Positions 1 to 9,117 are shown, numbered from the stretch's first letter. The stretch: 21,551 nucleotides of DNA from Bacteroidales bacterium UBA1197 (GCA_002309995.1 DBYB01000029.1:25297-46847), one strand, 5' to 3'. Numbers and translations: made by a program. Notes: generated by a model from the sequence alone, not told the origin.

Positions 1-1112
1 TCTATCTTGCATACGACTCCAAGTATCTCGTGCCCGGAATGCGTATCAACGCGTCCATTACCTATATGAACGACCCGCTGTACAGCTTCTGGGGCTTCAA
101 CGGACCTGCCGCTTACGATTCCGGCACTCCCGCGAGTTTCACTTCTGTTGACTATGCTCTCTGGGGCAACAGGTCCCTTTCTCCGAACATCAACTACTAC
201 GGTATGAGCCGCCAGATGCTCAGGGGACTTGCCAACGTTCAGGGCCGCATTGCACCGCACCTCAACTGGGCCGCAGGCGTCAATTTCTGGAAGTGGACGA
301 TCGGTGATATGAGAGACAACAGCGACGTGAAGTACGACACCGACATCACTCTGTACAATTACTATCAGAGCATCGGTGCCATCCACGCCGACGAGGCAAA
401 GGGCGGTATGGCTCTTGAGCTCAACGGCGGATTCGTGTTTGACACCCGCGACATCGAGGCTGCACCTAACAAGGGTATCTGGGCTGAGGCTTACCTGAAC
501 GGTAACGTCCTCGACCACCGTTACCTGAAGGCCTGCGTTTATTTCCGTCACTACATCAGCATCCCCATCAACATCCCTGCAGGCAATCCGGTGTTTGCAT
601 ACCGTCTTGCATGGCAGCAGACCATCGCCGGCGAGACCCCGTTCTACATGATTCAGAACAACCCCCTGCTCGTCCAGCGCAATATGATTTCCGAGGGCTT
701 CGGTTCCTCCAATACCATCCGCGGTCTTCGCGAGAACAGGATTCTTGCTGAAGGTATGGCATGGGCCAACACCGAACTCCGCGTGAAGCTCGTGAACTTC
801 AAGCTCTTCAACCAGTACTTCTATGTTGCAGTGAACCCGTTCTTCGATGCCGGTATCATCACCAAGGGCTATCGTGAGGATGTTCTCAAGACCGTCCTGG
901 AAGACGCCAAGCTTGCTGATATCGACGGCTACACCGGCCCCACTCAGATCTACGATCCTTCAAGGACCAAGGACCTTATTTACAGCGCCGGTCTGGGCCT
1001 CAAGATTGCGATGAACCAGAACTTCATCGTCTCTGCGGAACTCGCAAAGTGCTTCACCCCCGGTCTCGACGCAGGCCTCTGGATCGGAATCGGTATCAAC
1101 TACCAGTTCTAA
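1..1112 (+). CDS. Omp85/BamA-TamA-like outer membrane protein, 3' part (5' end outside window)
   Basis: This is the C-terminal part of an outer-membrane beta-barrel of the Omp85 (surface antigen D15) superfamily, whose members insert or translocate proteins at the outer membrane. The reading frame is open to the left edge from base 3, so the GTG at 30 is not a real start and at least 369 residues are visible. The text is typical of the barrel: alternating aromatic and polar strands, a GGFVFDTRD segment, then SNTIRGLRENR, which matches the conserved (V/I)RG(F/Y/L) lid-loop motif, and a final strand ending in Phe (GIGINYQF), the usual signal for barrel assembly. POTRA domains, if present, lie upstream and cannot be seen. 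The stop codon TAA (1110-1112) overlaps the stop of the convergent peptidase gene. I cannot say whether this is true BamA, TamA or one of the accessory Omp85 proteins of Bacteroidetes; an accessory form seems more likely because the strands are only loosely BamA-like. Confidence 0.8.
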   Translation, partial: YLAYDSKYLVPGMRINASITYMNDPLYSFWGFNGPAAYDSGTPASFTSVDYALWGNRSLSPNINYYGMSRQMLRGLANVQGRIAPHLNWAAGVNFWKWTIGDMRDNSDVKYDTDITLYNYYQSIGAIHADEAKGGMALELNGGFVFDTRDIEAAPNKGIWAEAYLNGNVLDHRYLKACVYFRHYISIPINIPAGNPVFAYRLAWQQTIAGETPFYMIQNNPLLVQRNMISEGFGSSNTIRGLRENRILAEGMAWANTELRVKLVNFKLFNQYFYVAVNPFFDAGIITKGYREDVLKTVLEDAKLADIDGYTGPTQIYDPSRTKDLIYSAGLGLKIAMNQNFIVSAELAKCFTPGLDAGLWIGIGINYQF

Positions 1113-3160
1113 AGACCAAGTTCTGCGAGTACGCCGTCCAAATGTGCGTACTCCCGAAGAATCCAGATTACATATCTGATATCTACGTTCACGCTCCGGT
1201 TGTACCGGGGCGTGAACAGCATTTCTGAGGCAAGCGATTCTTTGTTGCCGTCGAACAGCAGGCCGATAATCTCGCCGCGGGAGTTCAGGACGGGCGAACC
1301 GGAGTTGCCGCCGGTGCTGTCGTTGTCGGTGATGAAGTTGACCTTCATTCCCTTGGGCGCCTTCTTCAATGCGGCGAGCAGGTCGTCGGGCAGGCAGAAG
1401 TCGTAGCGCGACGGGTCGTGCTTCTCCAGCAGGCCCTCCACCGTGCTGCTCCAGTCGCAGTGTACGGCGTCGCGCGGGCTCAGGCTGCTCACCTTTCCGT
1501 AGTTTACGCGCATCGTAGAATTGGCGTCGGGATACGGCTTGAGTTTCCTGTCCACCTGCATCGCGTACGTGGCCTGGGTATAACTCTTCGCAAGTTCGCT
1601 GATGCCCGGCTTGCCCTCGATGGCCTCGATTGCCTTGTTGTAGTCCACTATCCGCACGTCGTCGTAGAAACGCATTATGGGGTCGCCGATGTGTGCGTCC
1701 AGGAAGGCCTTCATATCTGCCTGCGGGTCGAGATATTCATCTATCAGAGCCTGGCTGCTGATCCAGCTGCCGTCCCAGAGGTACGCGCACATTCCGTCGT
1801 AGTCGGTGCCGAAGCGCTCCCGCAGGCTCTTCTGGAAGGGGCCGAACATTGCAGGGTCAACATTATCGTAGAATGTGCCGAGGGCGTAGCGGAACAGCTC
1901 CCGCTCCACTCTCAGGTCGGCGAGATTGAAATTGCGGCGCGATGCGTTGCGGGTGCCTGGAACCTTCTCCGGGCCGTAGCGCTTCGCCAACATTAGGGTT
2001 CGGGAGACCACAGGCTCCAGCTGGAAGCCGCGTATGATGCACTCGCGGAAGTACTGCACATTGACCTCTGCATTGGCGATTGCGGCGTACTTCTCCTGCA
2101 GGCCTGCCGCAGGGTTGCCCCAGCGCTCTCTGCGGGCGGGGTCGGCGGCCAGCCAGGCGCCAAGTTCGCTTTCCCGCTCCCTCAGTGCATCGGCCACCTC
2201 GAAGCGGCGGTAGCACTGCAGTTCACCCAGATACAGTTCCTGGGCGTTGGAGAGGCCGAAGAAGTGGTTGGAGTATTTCCGGCGCACCTCCGGGTCGCGG
2301 TTCATCCATTTGGAGATGATGGCCATCTGCTCCCCGCGTACGGTAGTCTGGATGGGCAGAACCACGTTTGTCATATAATCCGCCTTGGCCGACGACGCGT
2401 AGCGGTCGGTGCGGCCGGGGAAGCCGATTATCGTGGTCTTGCTGCCCTCGCGGTAACCTTTAGTGGAAATCTTAAGATACTTGTCGCTGTGCAGAGGCAC
2501 ATTCTCTTTCGAATATGTTGCGCATGAGCCGTCAGGGGCGGTGTAGATGCGCAGCATAGCGAAGTCTCCCTTCTGCTGCGGCCACTCCCAGTTGTCCTCG
2601 TCGCCTCCGAACGCACCAATTCGCGACGGCGGCGCTGCCACCAGGCGTATGTCCTTATATTCCTGATACAGCGAGATGTAGTACTTCGCACCCCTCCAGG
2701 CTACACTCAGCACCGGCTCCAGCCCCGTGGAGTCCTTGTATCGTTTCTCCATTATGCCGCCGAGCTTGCGCATCATCATCGGACCGGGTTTCACGGTGCC
2801 TCCGGCAATCAGCTCATCCACCTCGGCAGTAACGTCTATTGTCCCGCGAAGGAACTGCACGCTGCGCCCCGGAATCGGAATCTCTTCCTCCAGCGAACGC
2901 GCCCAGAAGCCGTCTTCCAGCAGATTCTTTCCGTCCTGCCCAAGGGCGAACACGTCGCCGTAGGCCACGTGGTGGTTCGTAATCACCAGGCCGTTGGGGG
3001 AAATCAGGCTCCCCGTACCCATAAAGTCTATGGAAACCACGTAGTTGCAGAGCTCCGCCGTCTTTTTGTCCACTGACGGCACCATCCACATTCCTTCGTC
3101 TGCGAAAAGCGTTGCAGACAGGGCCAGAAACAGGCTGAAAGATAAAATAATGTGCTTCAT
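1109..3160 (-). CDS. S46 family dipeptidyl-peptidase, DPP7-like
   Basis: A serine exopeptidase of family S46 (DPP7/DPP11), which removes dipeptides from the N-terminus of oligopeptides in the periplasm of Bacteroidetes. The protein has 683 residues, slightly shorter than the roughly 710-720 of Porphyromonas enzymes. It has a signal peptide ending near residue 20 (LFA, then DEGMWM) and the family motif DEGMW at the mature N-terminus. The chymotrypsin-like triad is visible: His64 in TNHHVAYG, Asp199 in KGDFAMLR (assigned by motif) and Ser620 in GGNSGSPVLN. The S1-pocket position that is Arg in DPP11 (acidic P1) and Gly in DPP7 (hydrophobic P1) is Gly638 here (LLFDGNKE), so I infer DPP7-type preference for aliphatic or aromatic P1. 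The gene is transcribed alone, divergent from the TonB receptor, with a possible promoter directly before the ATG. Its TAG stop shares bases with the convergent Omp85 gene. Family is certain; subtype is inferred. Confidence 0.93.
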   Translation of the reverse strand: MKHIILSFSLFLALSATLFADEGMWMVPSVDKKTAELCNYVVSIDFMGTGSLISPNGLVITNHHVAYGDVFALGQDGKNLLEDGFWARSLEEEIPIPGRSVQFLRGTIDVTAEVDELIAGGTVKPGPMMMRKLGGIMEKRYKDSTGLEPVLSVAWRGAKYYISLYQEYKDIRLVAAPPSRIGAFGGDEDNWEWPQQKGDFAMLRIYTAPDGSCATYSKENVPLHSDKYLKISTKGYREGSKTTIIGFPGRTDRYASSAKADYMTNVVLPIQTTVRGEQMAIISKWMNRDPEVRRKYSNHFFGLSNAQELYLGELQCYRRFEVADALRERESELGAWLAADPARRERWGNPAAGLQEKYAAIANAEVNVQYFRECIIRGFQLEPVVSRTLMLAKRYGPEKVPGTRNASRRNFNLADLRVERELFRYALGTFYDNVDPAMFGPFQKSLRERFGTDYDGMCAYLWDGSWISSQALIDEYLDPQADMKAFLDAHIGDPIMRFYDDVRIVDYNKAIEAIEGKPGISELAKSYTQATYAMQVDRKLKPYPDANSTMRVNYGKVSSLSPRDAVHCDWSSTVEGLLEKHDPSRYDFCLPDDLLAALKKAPKGMKVNFITDNDSTGGNSGSPVLNSRGEIIGLLFDGNKESLASEMLFTPRYNRSVNVDIRYVIWILREYAHLDGVLAELGL

Positions 3161-3165
3161 AGTCG

Positions 3166-3173
3166 TAAAGGTA
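3166..3173 (-). promoter_or_regulatory. possible -7 box of the S46 peptidase gene
   Basis: The minus strand reads TACCTTTA, five of the six fixed positions of the Bacteroidetes -7 consensus TAnnTTTG. It ends only 5 nt before the ATG at 3160, which would place transcription start at or next to the start codon. I see no TTTG at the -33 distance, so this is a weak call. The divergent TonB gene has an equally imperfect box (TATCTTGC, 3197-3204) in the same 51-bp spacer. Confidence 0.35.
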
Positions 3174-3211
3174 GCATACTTTTTTGGATTTTTCCGTATC
3201 TTGCGGTGTAA

Positions 3212-6193
3212 ATGTCCTGGTTAAGACACATATTGGCGTTGATAGTATTCACGGCGGCTTGCTTCAGTCTCCGTGCCCAGGGAGTCACGCTCAGCGGCGT
3301 GGTCACCGACAAGACGACCGGAGAGCCTGTAGAGTTCGCCACCGTGGTCATCGAGTCCAGTGAGCAATGGGCAGTGGCAGACGCGAAAGGCCAGTTCACC
3401 ATCACCAACATCCGCGTGCAGAAGAGTGCCGTTACCGCTTCCTGCCTCGGCTTCGTCAGCCAGAGCATCACCGTCAACTTCAGCAGGGACATCAAGAACT
3501 TCAAGATTAGCCTGCCGCAGGATAACCTTACCCTCGAGAACGCCGTAGTGACGGCAAAGGAAGACGCCAACTCTGCGACCACCGCCCGAACCATAGACAA
3601 AACGGCCCTGGAGCACGTCCAGATGATGAACGTAACCGACATTTCCAGTCTGCTGCCGGGCGGCGCCACCACGTCAAACGTGCTCACCTCCGAGCAGCAG
3701 TTCAACATTCGAGGCGCCTCAGGCGAGACCGGCAACTCCTCCTTTGGCACGGCGGTCGAGGTTGACGGCGTGCGACTCTCCGGCAACGCATCCTATGCGG
3801 ACCCGTCAAGCGGAGTCAAGGGCGTTTCCACCAACAACATAGCCTCCGCAAACGTGGAATCGGTGGAGGTGATTACAGGCGTGCCTTCCGTGGAATACGG
3901 CGATATGGGCTCCGGCGTCGTCAAGATCAACACCAAGAAGGGCAAGACCCCCTGGCAGGTAACGATGTCCACGAGTCCCAAGACCAAGCAGGTCTCCGTA
4001 AGCAAGGGCTTTGCTTTAGGAACCGGCAAGGAAAACGTGCCCCTCGGCGTACTCAACGCCAGCGTCGAATATACCCGTTCGGTCTCCGACCAGATGTCGC
4101 CTTACACATCCTACGACCGCAAGCAGATGTCGCTCACCTACAGCAACCTGGTCAACCAGGGTGCATTCGCATCCAGGCCTCTGCGGTATTCGTTCGGCGT
4201 AACAGGCAACCTGGGCGGACTCGACGATTCGGCCGATCCGGATAAACTCATCGGCACCTTCCTCCGTCAGCGCGACAATAGCCTTCGTGCCAACATAACC
4301 GCCAACTGGCTCCTCAGCCTGCCGTGGATAACCAACATCGAACTTAACGCATCTGCCGTTTATGGCGACAAACTCTCCCGGGAGAACAAGAATTACCATT
4401 CCAGCGTTACACAGGTGGCCCTGCACGGGCGCGAGGCGGGCTATTATATGTCCAGCCCGTTCGAAGAGGGCGGTGCCAACCCGGCCGTGATGATTCCTGC
4501 CGGCACCTGGTACAATGTGATGGCGATTGACGACCGCCCGTTTACCACAAAAGTTACGCTCAAGGCCAACTGGTCGCACAATTTCGGAAGCGTGAGCAAC
4601 AAAATCAAGCTCGGCGGCGACTGGAATTCGGATGCCAATTTCGGCGTCGGCGCCTATTCGGAAAACCCTTCCACCGCTCCTACGTTCAGGGAGTACCGCT
4701 ATTGCGACAATCCGTGGATGCACAATCTCGGAGCGTATGTGGAAGACAATATGATGATTCCAGTCGGCAAGGGCCGCATCAACCTGATTGCCGGTCTGCG
4801 CAACGACAATACGGTCATCAAGGGCTCGGCGTATGGAGTTACCTCCAGCCTTTCGCCGCGCTTCAATGCCAAATATACGGTGTTCGACAAACTGGGCCGC
4901 CGCAACAAACTCTTCGGGAGCCTGGCGTTCAGGGCCAGCTGGGGTGTGGCTGTGAAGCAGCCGTCGTTCTCCATCCTCTATCCTACCCCGTCGTATTACG
5001 ACATCAATACTTTTATGTCAACGGCGTCCGCTGACAATGTGGTTTACCGCTCCTTCTACGTGCAGCCCAAGGTCATAGAATACAATGCCAACCTGCGCTG
5101 GCAGAAGAACCATCAGGCGGAATTCGGCGTAGAGACCGAGATTGCCGGCAATAAGATTTCGCTTGTAGCGTTTTACAACCGCACCATAGATGCCTACCAG
5201 TTGATGTCGGAGTACGACCGATTCACCTATAACTACACCAGCACGGCCGACGTCCAGGGTCTGCCTATCCCGGCAGGGAACAGGATTTATACCCTCAATC
5301 CCTCCACCGGCATTGTTACCGTGACCGACAAGACCGGGAGTCTTCCTGCCATGGAGGTGCCGTACAGCACGAGGAAGCAGTTCATTAACCGCACGTTCGA
5401 AGACAACCAGGACAGCCCCATACACAGGTACGGTCTTGAATGGGTGGTGGATTTCAAGGAAATAAAGCCGATCCATACTACGATACGCCTCGACGGCCGT
5501 TTCTATGGCTACAGGTCATATCTCACTGATATGGAGGCCTACTGTCCTTATACCACCGTCGGCAGGGATGGCCAGCCCTTCCATTACGTCGCATATTATT
5601 TCGGAGGGGATACGCAGGCCAACGGCCGCGAGACGCGTAACATTAATAACAACATAACGATTACCACCCACATCCCTCAGGTGAGGATGATCGTGTCCGT
5701 GAAGCTGGAGTCCAGCCTGCTCAATTATTCCCGCGCTCTGAGCGAGAGGCCCGGCGGACCGCGTTCCTACGTGGTGAGCGACCGCTCCGACGTGCTCTCC
5801 TTCGACCCTTCCGCTTCGGTTTACGACGGCGAGAGCTATGCAGTCCTTTTCCCCGATTACTACTGCTCGTTCGACGACCCTACGCCGGTGCCTTTTCTGG
5901 AGAAGTTCAAATGGGCCAAGGAAAACGACCCCGAACTGTTCTCCGATCTTTCGAAACTGGTAATCAGCACGAATTACGTTTATATTTTCAGCAAGGACTA
6001 CATCTCGCCATACTTCAGCGCCAACTTCAGCGTCACCAAGGAAATAGGCGACCTTGCTTCCATATCTTTCTACGCCAATAATTTCTTCAATAATATGGGC
6101 CAGGTGTACAGCACCAAGAGCAAGGATTACAGTTCCGTGCTGAGGCTTATCCCGCGCTTCTACTATGGCCTTACGGTAAGACTAAAGTTTTAA
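3212..6193 (+). CDS. TonB-dependent receptor with carboxypeptidase-regulatory-like domain
   Basis: An outer-membrane active transporter of 993 residues driven by TonB/ExbBD. In order: a signal peptide (about 1-23, ending RAQ), a carboxypeptidase-D regulatory-like domain (about 25-101; LSGVVTDKTTGEPVEFATVVI and the GxFxI strand), a plug domain (about 120-245; QFNIRGASGETG, VEVDGVRLSG, VEVITGVPSVEYGDMGSGVVKINTKKG), then a long 22-strand-type barrel ending in Phe (YYGLTVRLKF). It lacks a SusD partner and is not obviously SusC itself. It heads an operon: an 11-nt gap to the DUF4876 lipoprotein, then 9 nt to a DUF6850-type barrel. The substrate is unknown; receptors of this general type import metal chelates, cobalamin, glycans or peptides, and nothing in the sequence decides. 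The ATG at 3212 directly precedes the signal peptide; upstream is only the 51-bp divergent spacer. Confidence 0.92.
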   Translation: MSWLRHILALIVFTAACFSLRAQGVTLSGVVTDKTTGEPVEFATVVIESSEQWAVADAKGQFTITNIRVQKSAVTASCLGFVSQSITVNFSRDIKNFKISLPQDNLTLENAVVTAKEDANSATTARTIDKTALEHVQMMNVTDISSLLPGGATTSNVLTSEQQFNIRGASGETGNSSFGTAVEVDGVRLSGNASYADPSSGVKGVSTNNIASANVESVEVITGVPSVEYGDMGSGVVKINTKKGKTPWQVTMSTSPKTKQVSVSKGFALGTGKENVPLGVLNASVEYTRSVSDQMSPYTSYDRKQMSLTYSNLVNQGAFASRPLRYSFGVTGNLGGLDDSADPDKLIGTFLRQRDNSLRANITANWLLSLPWITNIELNASAVYGDKLSRENKNYHSSVTQVALHGREAGYYMSSPFEEGGANPAVMIPAGTWYNVMAIDDRPFTTKVTLKANWSHNFGSVSNKIKLGGDWNSDANFGVGAYSENPSTAPTFREYRYCDNPWMHNLGAYVEDNMMIPVGKGRINLIAGLRNDNTVIKGSAYGVTSSLSPRFNAKYTVFDKLGRRNKLFGSLAFRASWGVAVKQPSFSILYPTPSYYDINTFMSTASADNVVYRSFYVQPKVIEYNANLRWQKNHQAEFGVETEIAGNKISLVAFYNRTIDAYQLMSEYDRFTYNYTSTADVQGLPIPAGNRIYTLNPSTGIVTVTDKTGSLPAMEVPYSTRKQFINRTFEDNQDSPIHRYGLEWVVDFKEIKPIHTTIRLDGRFYGYRSYLTDMEAYCPYTTVGRDGQPFHYVAYYFGGDTQANGRETRNINNNITITTHIPQVRMIVSVKLESSLLNYSRALSERPGGPRSYVVSDRSDVLSFDPSASVYDGESYAVLFPDYYCSFDDPTPVPFLEKFKWAKENDPELFSDLSKLVISTNYVYIFSKDYISPYFSANFSVTKEIGDLASISFYANNFFNNMGQVYSTKSKDYSSVLRLIPRFYYGLTVRLKF

Positions 6194-6204
6194 TCCCTTT
6201 TATT

Positions 6205-7524
6205 ATGAAAAGATTAGTTAGTTTGTTAAGTGCAGTTGCGGCCGTCGCTATGATCGCCGCCTGCGAGCCCCAGGTCGTCCCTGTCGACGTCGAGGTCCAG
6301 TTATTCTCCGAGGGCGCTCCCTTCGCTCACGAAGGCGTGCCCGTACAGCTTTCCGACGCTGCCGGCTCAGCCACTTACGAGGCCAGCACCGACGCTGCCG
6401 GTATCGCCAAGTTCAACGTGCTCCCCGGCAGCTATTCCGCATCCTCAACCTATAAGGTAGCTGTTGACGGCAAGCGTGTTGCCTACAATGGTTCCAACAA
6501 TGCCATCCTCGTGGCCGCAGTTAACGAGGAGCCTTTCAGGATCGACCTTTCCAAGGTTGAATCCCGCCAGCTCGTCATCAAGGAGCTCTACTTCGGCGGA
6601 TGCCCCAAGAACGAAGGCACGGGTGCCTATTCCAACGACTCCTATGTGATCGTTTACAACAACAGCGATATGGATGCCGATGCAACCGACCTGGTCTTCG
6701 GCTTCCTGGCTCCCTACAACGGACACGCTGCCAACAAGTTCATCGACACCGAAGGCAAACTGATTTACGAGAACCAGGATTGGGTTCCCGCAGCAGGTGC
6801 AATCTGGAGCTTCACATCTTCCGTTATCATTCCCGCCTATTCCCAGGTAGTAGTTGCTATCTTCGGCGGCATCGACCACACCGCTACTGCAACCGCTTCC
6901 GTGAACCTCGCCGACGCTTCTTACTACTGGATGTCCAACAGCAACGTGGCCCAGTACACAAATGCCAAGTACGCCGTAAGCGATGCTATCCCCGTGAATC
7001 ACTACCTCACCTCCTTCCCCTTCAACAAGGGTAATGCCTGGGTACTTTCCAACAACGCTCCCGGCTTCTTCATCGGCAATATGAGCAAGGCTGAGAACGA
7101 GAGGATTTGCGGCGACACCGCCAACTTCGACCTTACCAACGGCACGACCGATGTCGGCTGGTGCGTCAAGTTCCCCAAGGCCTCTGTCGTCGGCGCCGTT
7201 GAGGTGTTCTCCGCGAGCAACGTCGAGAAGAGCAACGCTCGTTTCACTTCCGACATCAACACCGGATACGTGGCCATCACCAACCAGAAGGGTTATACCG
7301 TGTATCGCAATGTCGATAAGGAAGCTACTGAGGCCCTGCCCGAGAATGCAGGCAAGCTGGTTTACAACTACGCAGGCGGCACCGAGGATGTGAACGGCAG
7401 CACCGATCCTTCCGGCATCGACGCCGAGGCTTCCATCGCAGCCGGCGCTCATATCATCTACGCCCAGACCAACGATTCCGGCAAGGACTTCCACCAGAGG
7501 AAGGTCTCTTCCCTCAAGAAATAG
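6205..7524 (+). CDS. DUF4876-family lipoprotein
   Basis: A 439-residue lipoprotein of the Bacteroidetes family DUF4876; function unknown. The N-terminus is a lipoprotein signal (MKRLVSLLSAVAAVAMIAAC) with lipidation at Cys20. The next residues (EPQVV) do not carry the strongly acidic surface-export signal described for Bacteroides, so periplasmic versus surface location is open. Residues about 25-110 look like a prealbumin/carboxypeptidase-regulatory beta-sandwich (VPVQLSDAAG, TDAAGIAKFNVLPGSYS). From about residue 113 comes the family hallmark (LVIKELYFGGCPKNEG, SNDSYVIVYNNSD), and the C-terminal half is rich in Asn, Gly and aromatic residues. It lies between a TonB receptor and an outer-membrane barrel in the same operon, so it probably serves as an accessory binding or structural lipoprotein of that uptake system, a place SusD would take in glycan loci. 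Assignment to DUF4876 is from recognising the motif, not a search. Confidence 0.78.
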   Translation: MKRLVSLLSAVAAVAMIAACEPQVVPVDVEVQLFSEGAPFAHEGVPVQLSDAAGSATYEASTDAAGIAKFNVLPGSYSASSTYKVAVDGKRVAYNGSNNAILVAAVNEEPFRIDLSKVESRQLVIKELYFGGCPKNEGTGAYSNDSYVIVYNNSDMDADATDLVFGFLAPYNGHAANKFIDTEGKLIYENQDWVPAAGAIWSFTSSVIIPAYSQVVVAIFGGIDHTATATASVNLADASYYWMSNSNVAQYTNAKYAVSDAIPVNHYLTSFPFNKGNAWVLSNNAPGFFIGNMSKAENERICGDTANFDLTNGTTDVGWCVKFPKASVVGAVEVFSASNVEKSNARFTSDINTGYVAITNQKGYTVYRNVDKEATEALPENAGKLVYNYAGGTEDVNGSTDPSGIDAEASIAAGAHIIYAQTNDSGKDFHQRKVSSLKK

Positions 7525-7533
7525 CAAGTCTTG

Positions 7534-9117
7534 ATGCGACTCCGGACACTTATAGTATGTTTCTGCTTCCTGGCCGTGCCATTTGCGGCATTCGGCCAGG
7601 AAGCCGGGGCATACCACGATTTCCGCTTCGTCAAGGAGACGGACCCGTACCTTCAGCTTGCCAATCCTGCCGCTGTCTCTACCTTCAGCGGTCACGTTTC
7701 TATGGCTGAACTCGCGTTCCGCAAGGATAACGGCGGCCTCATCTCCCTTGAGGAATCGCCCGATTCCTACAAGGCCGGAGCGGAGACGGAGTCGTACATA
7801 AGCATTTCTGATAAGATTAGATTCCACGGCAAGCTTTCCTGGTCGTACTTCAGCGGACGTGATATGGGAGGGCAGATCCTTATGGATCCTTCCTACAATC
7901 CCGTCAATTTCCTGGAGAGCGACGAGACTACAATAGGCCGGAAAAACCGCGAGGAGTACGTCCTGGTTGGTGATATGGCCTACAAACTCAGCGACAGCTG
8001 GGCCCTTGGATGCGGAGTGGAATATGTCTCCGCCGACCAGACCAAGGTCAAGGATCCTCGCTTCAACAGCGTGTGGATGGACCTGGGAGTCCGCGCAGGC
8101 TTTACCTTCCGCCCGTCGGAAAATAGCCTCTTCGGAATGGCCATGGTGTACAGGAACACGCTCGAGCAGTTGCGCGGCGGCATCTACGGAACCACCGACA
8201 AGCAGTACTTCGTGCTTACCGACAAGGGTGGTTTCTACGGCACCCTTGACGAACTCGCCGGAGACTACAACAAGATTCCGACAACCGAAACCCGCCCTAT
8301 GAGCAACAGCTTCTACGGGGCCGCTTTCCAGCTGGTCTCCGGTTCGCTGTCAAACGAACTGGAGGTACTCTGGCGCGACGGTTACTATGGCAAGCAGGCA
8401 TCGGCCAGTGCCACGTTCTTCAAATATTCAGGAGTGCGTGCCGTTTACAGGGGCAAACTCTTCGCCCGTACCGGTGCCGACCTGCACAGGGCATCGTGGG
8501 ACCTGAATTACGAGTTGCTCGGCAACGACGAGAACCTCTTCCGCTATGTGACTCCTACCGGCGAGAACACGTATGTGGACTATACCGGCAAGAACCACAT
8601 TATGGACCGTCATCAGTTCGCGGCCTCCCTCGGCTACACCTGGGATAAGGGTGTTGAGGACTATATGCCGTCGTTTACGGCCGGCGTTTTGGCCACCGGG
8701 CGCGGCTATATGCTCAGTACGGTTCTATATCCGTTCTACCGCAACGCCTCGTGTGTCACCGTTTCCGCAGACGCCTTCGTCCGCAAGAACGTCAAGGCCT
8801 GGAAGGGATACTTCTCGCTCCAGGCAGACGCGTCGTTCCGCACCGGATTCGGCAATCCCCGCGACGACGGAGCCTACGCCAGCACATCCAGTACCAGCAT
8901 CAAGAGTTTTGACGGCTACCTTAACCGTCAGTTCGAGTACGATACTGCCCCCGCAGCCGGTGCCGCCCTCGCCCTTATTTACACCCACCGTTTTACAGAC
9001 AAACTTGCCCCTTACGTCAAGTTGTCAGATACCTTTACTTCGTTGCTCGCCGCCCCCGAGTTCCTCTCCGGCCGCTTCCGCAACATCGCAACCATAACTA
9101 TCGGTTGCAATTTTTGA
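7534..9117 (+). CDS. DUF6850-type outer membrane beta-barrel protein
   Basis: A 527-residue protein with a signal peptide (about 1-22, ending AAFGQ), followed throughout by alternating aromatic amphipathic strands and ending in Phe (ITIGCNF), as in outer-membrane barrels. Conserved stretches fit the family called DUF6850: the early YLQLANPAAVSTFSG, the EMGG-like GRDMGGQILMDPSYNP, and YGTTDKQYF. I chose the ATG at 7534 over the TTG one codon earlier because ATG is stronger and the signal peptide begins there. It is 9 nt after the DUF4876 stop, so the two are almost surely co-transcribed and translationally linked. No catalytic motif is visible. The likely role is a second channel or structural barrel partner of the TonB receptor and DUF4876 lipoprotein, but that is inferred from position only. 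It is the last gene before the palindromic element at 9125. Confidence 0.7.
   Translation: MRLRTLIVCFCFLAVPFAAFGQEAGAYHDFRFVKETDPYLQLANPAAVSTFSGHVSMAELAFRKDNGGLISLEESPDSYKAGAETESYISISDKIRFHGKLSWSYFSGRDMGGQILMDPSYNPVNFLESDETTIGRKNREEYVLVGDMAYKLSDSWALGCGVEYVSADQTKVKDPRFNSVWMDLGVRAGFTFRPSENSLFGMAMVYRNTLEQLRGGIYGTTDKQYFVLTDKGGFYGTLDELAGDYNKIPTTETRPMSNSFYGAAFQLVSGSLSNELEVLWRDGYYGKQASASATFFKYSGVRAVYRGKLFARTGADLHRASWDLNYELLGNDENLFRYVTPTGENTYVDYTGKNHIMDRHQFAASLGYTWDKGVEDYMPSFTAGVLATGRGYMLSTVLYPFYRNASCVTVSADAFVRKNVKAWKGYFSLQADASFRTGFGNPRDDGAYASTSSTSIKSFDGYLNRQFEYDTAPAAGAALALIYTHRFTDKLAPYVKLSDTFTSLLAAPEFLSGRFRNIATITIGCNF

Noticed and set aside
30..32. GTG at 30 as the start of the Omp85-like gene
   Set aside because: The frame continues open to the left edge with barrel-like sequence (YLAYDSKYL), so the gene is cut by the window.
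6445..7827. 460-codon minus-strand frame across the DUF4876 and DUF6850 genes
   Set aside because: Low-complexity Gly/Val/Asp/Ala sequence without recognisable motifs, covering the junction of two supported genes with clear signal peptides on the plus strand.
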